Shown: piece by piece, positions 61,001-64,000 of the stretch
How the letters are laid out: every line of letters begins with the position of its first letter
Position numbering within the stretch: position 1 is the stretch's first letter
Source: Candidatus Obscuribacter sp.
Lineage (GTDB): Bacteria; Cyanobacteriota; Vampirovibrionia; Obscuribacterales; Obscuribacteraceae
Assembly (NCBI GenBank): GCA_016712465.1
Contig: JADJQZ010000001.1
Span: 558,001-622,000, forward strand
Length of the DNA: 64,000 bases
Reading direction: 5' to 3'
Notes under the pieces: model-generated
Database searches by the model: none
Told to the model about the DNA's origin: nothing
Seen by the model: only the letters and a program-made list of their open reading frames with translations
Translations under genes and position numbers: made by a program

Positions 61001-61762
61001 CTTCTCCTCCTTGCTTTTGGTTTCCGGTTTTTCTTGCTTAGCATTGTTCTCATCCATGGTCTTCTTCAACTTGCCGCTTTCAGCAAGAAAGTTGTTGAAC
61101 CAGGCCCGGCCCTCCGCCTGTCCTTGAGGGAAACCCGATAGGTCTTTGCTTTCGCCGAGGGGCTTGCCGGCTTTGTTCAGGGCCATCAGTTTGACGTAGG
61201 GTACACCGGTTATTTCCTCCGGTTTGATGCCCAGTTCTTTCAGTATCTGCTTTTGCTCCTTCACGAGAGCCTGGTCGGCCGCTGAAAGCGTAGACGGATC
61301 GCTATTCAATTTATCGATGTCCAGCTTTACCACTTTCGCCTTGCCGGCCAGTTCCTTCTCGTTTGCATGTAATTCCCGCCCCAGGGCCCGGCAGGGGCCA
61401 CACCAGGAGGCGCCTACATCCACAAGCAGGGGCAGACCCTCTTTCAGGGCCTGCTCTCTGGCTTGCTTGAGTTCGCCGTTTTCATAAAGGTTTTTGGCGG
61501 CAGACTCTGCTTTTTGACCGGGGTAGGTGAGTGTTCTCTCCGATACCAGGTCCAGCGCCGGAACAAAGGGACTGGCCTTATCGCCGCCTGTATTTCCAGC
61601 AGGTTTCAGTGCTGTTAGTTGCAGGGCCCGTTCATCCGGCACGGGGCTGAAGTCCAGAGGCTTCAACGGCGCTTTTTCCGACTGCTCTGGCAGTTCTTTA
61701 TCTGCGGGTCTTTCCGCTGCGGCTGCTGATGCTTTCTCTTTTTCTTGCTCGAAACTGGACAT
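58088..61762 (-). CDS. Giant protein: thioredoxin domain, YD/RHS-like repeats, C-terminal Cys-His domain
   Basis: The protein has 1224 residues and no signal peptide. Residues about 95-225 are a thioredoxin-like domain with VDVGASWCGPCRALG (Cys121, Cys124). From about 265 to 790 come repeats of the RHS/YD type: GRVTSTKSADGTLKREITYN, GQVIKSTSADGKTVREFKYE, GRLAELTNEKGDKRSIKW and GRLLQVSFPSGAKREFTYD. A helical segment follows, then a C-terminal domain with Cys942 in HPTCNITTVEIF, His1155/His1160 in GAHVQTIHDVG and an Asp/Asn in ILLDNQHG, a layout that resembles a papain/C39-like cysteine peptidase. The combination is unusual. A secreted or contact-delivered effector, or a wall-associated protein, is possible; export is unproven. 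Confidence 0.7.
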   Translation of the reverse strand: MSSFEQEKEKASAAAAERPADKELPEQSEKAPLKPLDFSPVPDERALQLTALKPAGNTGGDKASPFVPALDLVSERTLTYPGQKAESAAKNLYENGELKQAREQALKEGLPLLVDVGASWCGPCRALGRELHANEKELAGKAKVVKLDIDKLNSDPSTLSAADQALVKEQKQILKELGIKPEEITGVPYVKLMALNKAGKPLGESKDLSGFPQGQAEGRAWFNNFLAESGKLKKTMDENNAKQEKPETKSKEEKPSEVLIKREEGEYKVDQQGRVTSTKSADGTLKREITYNGESLEVATARINDVEFRRTEGNNFHLSRLQGKEQAEDLGNWKGNLTMTRSGLFGIQPEGESQAQYKDAGANLLSEGQLKLREKEGLTANESSAAGDKIRLVQYQDSEKKKKVESSEGSAAKNGDNGTVPSKTIKLEEGTYERNEAGQVIKSTSADGKTVREFKYEDKDKPDRVTSFTVNGEREFRFVGNNKYSDGSVVKKDGHEISSYSIYEKGQLTGNWSGAIEMSKNGILTTGDGSKELSHLDASSRALSEEERQKREASGIWPNKLTATLSDGSTLTGRYQGSTLNELIETRMEGGLLVEASKWERKGDTFTNPAFPGEVRKNMTLQADGTLSFTDKEGVLQTRYKDGARALTENGVTRKLDREGRLAELTNEKGDKRSIKWEDGEIAAVTTERKGEKGKVETLSVKGEKSDKQELKVTNDGTIEYKRSNGNLVKEGLTRTTEVDPDGRLLQVSFPSGAKREFTYDGDKLKTIKESFTTGSGGAEKQRSYTRQGTSNVFTLDESAKTKERIIENLPDAAGNYQYKNKNQEQTRTARSEDLEKIATGELTLSSDNLQEAKEDLLNAFRSQKMNTERADRFVQDLEKNSSKWGVKEENLVKSLDNIRALLDPELKSPHYSREQLNQLAETALHNIGNPMQIDQGAHPTCNITTVEIFTATRHPEAYTQLVRDVAKTGKWTNAAGETCTPPREALKPGDDEKAYNIDKPSDKLRNISSQLVQMSLINAMYETGRMDKESTVNGQKQVESRRDWNYVMVPSQKVTSNEYHNGQLVQVTRTVGEDRLRNGKGQYVGKEDSGPNLTVEDNINASKMLLKNPMPYIAGPYKLENQPWVYDLPDAQRLIKAKQEGMLPMGVPTIGGAHVQTIHDVGKNAAGDTIILLDNQHGERMDGWVTIPELHRTIKEKVELTPSINRFGKPFPSDTKENSRPSY

Positions 61763-61951
61763 GGCTATCCTCTACTGGGGTGCTGGAAGAAGATTCTCAA
61801 AGACTTTTGCAAACTGATTTAAATCTGGCTTTCACCAACACTAGGGGGCAAATGTTTCAAAGTGGTTGCTTGGTGCCTGGCCTTGTCTGCCTTTAGCCCT
61901 TGCCGGGTGGTGTATCATGGGTGAAAGTTCCCCACCCCGGCTTGACCAGCG

Positions 61952-63229
61952 TTGAACCCACCGCCTCTTAGCGTTTTTTTTAAACAGATGCTCTGGGGCT
62001 GGGGCTTAATGGTGGCAGCGCTCTTGCTTTATTGTGATTTCAAAGAGCAGGCTATGCTGGCCAGTTCCGATTATCTGATGACTTTTCACACAGCCGGATG
62101 GATTGCCGGACATGGGCAGTGGGATATTCTCTATCCGCAACCTGGTGCCGGTACCTTTCATGGTGAGCCCTTTGATGTAAAAGCACATGAGCTTTTGCCC
62201 TTTTTGCCGGATTATTCCGTGGCCGAATATATGTATATGCCGGCTTCTGCCTTTCTCTTTCTTCCTTTTGCGGTGCTGCCGCCCAATCTCTCTCTCTTTG
62301 CTTTTCAATTGCTTTCTCTTGCTTGCCTGTTCGGCTCATCTCTGCTCATTCCAGCCGGTACTAAAATGGGCCGGGCTTTCACTCAGGGCCTTTCGCTTCT
62401 AACTTTCCTTCCTACTTTTCTCACCCTCTGGATTGGTCAAGTTGGTCTGGTATTCGGCTTGTTCCCTCTCTCTTGCGGCTATTACTTGCTCTCCAAAAAA
62501 CAAGATTTTCCAGCCGGGTTGGTTTTCAGTCTCCTGGCCCTGAAGCCGCAGATGCTCGTGCCGGCAATTTTTCTGCTCTTCCTGAAGCTATGCCAGAAGC
62601 AGTTTTCCCTGGCTTTTGGCATGGTTGCCGGTCTCATCGGTCTTGCTTTCCTAAATTATGCCTTGCTGGGGCAGAAGCTTCTTTTGAGCTGGTTCGATTG
62701 TCTCAAGCTTAGCGACCGCATTTATTCCGATCCCGCCATGGGGGTGCCGGTGCGCCTGGCTACCTCTCTGCCCCGCGCCATTTTGCTTTCTCAGCCTGAG
62801 CAAGTGCGCCTCACTCTCAAGCCCTATCTTTATGCCGGTGCTGTTCTGTTGGCTTGCCTGGGTCTTGCTCTCGTTTTTGTATTGGCTCGCAAAGCAAGCC
62901 CCATGAGTGAGGGCGACAAACTCAAGAGTGCTCTCATCCTGGGCTGCCTGGCGCTGCCTTGCGTCGTTCCCCATCTCTTCATTTATGACCTTTGTGTGCT
63001 GGCGCCGGCCGGTTTTCTGGTTTTCTCGCCGGTGGCGGCGGAAGGAGAGACCTTTGCCTGCTTGAGACCTTTTTTGCTAATGCTCTGGTTATCCGTTACC
63101 GCTTATTGCATGCTCTTGATGTCCTGCCCGGGTGTGGTATCGCCCCTGGTATTGTGCGGCATAATCCTTTTGGTATATGTCGGCGCCATGCTCAGGCTTT
63201 ATGCCGGTCGGCTCAAGGTTCGGAGTTGA
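61952..63229 (+). CDS. GT87-like (DUF2029) polytopic membrane protein
   Basis: The protein is 425 residues with about ten hydrophobic helices, matching the DUF2029/GT87 group of polyprenyl-phosphate-sugar-dependent glycosyltransferases: SSDYLMTFHTAGWIAGHGQW, YMYMPASAFLFLPFAVLP and LLALKPQMLVPAIFLLFLKL with the typical KPQ. Such enzymes add a sugar to lipid or wall glycans outside the membrane. The start is uncertain: TTG 61952 or ATG 61988. The next membrane gene begins four bases after its stop, so the two are an operon. Confidence 0.8.
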   Translation: MNPPPLSVFFKQMLWGWGLMVAALLLYCDFKEQAMLASSDYLMTFHTAGWIAGHGQWDILYPQPGAGTFHGEPFDVKAHELLPFLPDYSVAEYMYMPASAFLFLPFAVLPPNLSLFAFQLLSLACLFGSSLLIPAGTKMGRAFTQGLSLLTFLPTFLTLWIGQVGLVFGLFPLSCGYYLLSKKQDFPAGLVFSLLALKPQMLVPAIFLLFLKLCQKQFSLAFGMVAGLIGLAFLNYALLGQKLLLSWFDCLKLSDRIYSDPAMGVPVRLATSLPRAILLSQPEQVRLTLKPYLYAGAVLLACLGLALVFVLARKASPMSEGDKLKSALILGCLALPCVVPHLFIYDLCVLAPAGFLVFSPVAAEGETFACLRPFLLMLWLSVTAYCMLLMSCPGVVSPLVLCGIILLVYVGAMLRLYAGRLKVRS

Positions 63230-63233
63230 AGCA

Positions 63234-64000
63234 ATGGCCAAGAAGATAAGCCGAAGATTTGATCGCCTGGTTATCTGGCCCCTTTGCTGGCTCTCCCTGG
63301 GCGCCCTTGTCTTCTTCTATTTTAAGGGCTTTGAGGCCGCCCTGACGGCGCCGCTTTCTCTCGGGGGCGAGGGACCATCCCTTTATGCGGCTTATATGCT
63401 CAGCCAGAACCTCAACCCTTACGATACCCTGGCCCTCAGCGAGCATCCCTGGCGGGTGGTGGCCAGTCCGCCTGTTTACTTTGCCATCACCGGCTGGCTC
63501 TTGAAGCTGAGCGGTCCTTCTTTGATTCCACTGCGGGTGGTATCAGCGGCCGGCTTTGTTATCTTTCTTGTGGCGGCTCATCGAGTTTTTGCCCTCAGTG
63601 GTGCCTCTCGTCTGGGGCGCCTGCTGGGGCTCATCAATCTGGGTGCCTTCTGGTCCATCTGGGCCTATGCCTTTCGTGCCACTCCCGACATGCTTGCTCT
63701 TGCTCTCATGGTCATGGCTATCGAGCAGTACATGGTCCTGGCTCGTAAACCAAAGGACGACAATATCTTTCGCTTTCCGCGCTTGATCGTGATTGCCACT
63801 CTGGCGGTGCTCGCTTCCCTGGCCAGAGGTTCTTGTGCGGCGGTGGTGCCGGCCATTGCCCTCGCTTTGATAGTCGGCAGGCAGTGGCGGCTCTCCCTTG
63901 TCTTTATGCTGCTTTCATCGGTGTTGGCTTTCGCCTCCATGCTCTTGCTCAACAATATTACGGCCGGTGGTTTGGCTGCTCATCTGGCTTTCTCCGAGTC
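63234..64000 (+). CDS. Polytopic glycosyltransferase-like membrane protein, 3' end cut by window edge
   Basis: ATG 63234 lies four bases after the stop of the GT87-like gene, and the frame is open to the right edge (255 codons visible). It has a positively charged start (MAKKISRRFDR), then hydrophobic helices (LCWLSLGALVFFYF, LIVIATLAVLASLARGS) and a loop with GGEGPSLYAAYMLSQNLNPY, similar in style to ArnT/GT39-type or DUF2029-type transferases. It probably works with its neighbour in envelope glycan synthesis. The family call is tentative because the gene is incomplete. Confidence 0.6.
   Translation, partial: MAKKISRRFDRLVIWPLCWLSLGALVFFYFKGFEAALTAPLSLGGEGPSLYAAYMLSQNLNPYDTLALSEHPWRVVASPPVYFAITGWLLKLSGPSLIPLRVVSAAGFVIFLVAAHRVFALSGASRLGRLLGLINLGAFWSIWAYAFRATPDMLALALMVMAIEQYMVLARKPKDDNIFRFPRLIVIATLAVLASLARGSCAAVVPAIALALIVGRQWRLSLVFMLLSSVLAFASMLLLNNITAGGLAAHLAFSE

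Overview
The window looks like chromosomal DNA of a free-living Gram-negative bacterium. It probably belongs to the non-photosynthetic relatives of Cyanobacteria (Melainabacteria/Vampirovibrionia, Obscuribacterales type). This is an inference from style, not from a marker gene: many secreted TPR proteins, Tad-type pseudopilins, a PknB-like kinase, glycogen phosphorylase, a complete fatty-acid oxidation set and a fused glyoxylate-bypass enzyme. No rRNA, tRNA, CRISPR array, transposase or phage gene was recognised. About 52 genes are supported, and both edges cut genes.

Layout. 1-16.9 kb: TPR and secreted proteins, a DUF1223 protein, a prolyl oligopeptidase, a Tad-like pseudopilin operon (8315 to 4764, minus strand), a Ser/Thr kinase with an extracytoplasmic leucine-rich domain, an LpqC-type esterase and an EF-hand protein. 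17.3-20.5 kb: a single 1066-residue malate synthase-isocitrate lyase fusion. 20.9-24 kb: membrane proteins, including a DMT permease with a histidine-rich tail. 24.5-31.9 kb: a minus-strand beta-oxidation operon (acyl-CoA dehydrogenase, thiolase, FadB-like enzyme, unknown membrane protein). 32.6-39.8 kb: a VWA/TPR pair, a Gly-rich repeat protein and glycogen phosphorylase. 39.9-43.3 kb: ScpB-like decarboxylase, a Tat-exported DUF1460 protein, an AhpD-like protein and an exported thioredoxin. 43.7-56.9 kb: an HExxH protein, thioredoxin-fold and DUF4286 proteins, a DSD1-type PLP enzyme, a MarR-pirin operon and an FAD oxidoreductase. 57-61.8 kb: a peroxidase-related gene interrupted by an in-frame TGA, and a 1224-residue thioredoxin/YD-repeat/Cys-His protein. 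62-64 kb: two polytopic glycosyltransferase-like proteins.

Most interesting observation. The AhpD-like gene at 57563-56967 (minus) has one in-frame TGA exactly at the second cysteine of the C-x-x-C-x-x-x-H motif, giving C96-x-x-TGA99-x-x-x-H103. The frame is intact for about 99 codons on each side. A strong hairpin begins six bases after the TGA. This is what a selenocysteine gene looks like. A recent nonsense mutation is the main alternative, and no Sec machinery is visible here.

How genes work together. Beta-oxidation supplies acetyl-CoA, the fused glyoxylate enzyme lets it serve as a carbon source, and glycogen phosphorylase and an LpqC/PHB-depolymerase-type esterase suggest stored or scavenged carbon. 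A second theme is thiol redox: DUF1223, two exported thioredoxin-fold proteins, a thioredoxin domain in the giant protein, and two AhpD-like proteins. Several genes overlap by ATGA, indicating translational coupling, and several convergent pairs end within a few bases of each other or overlap.
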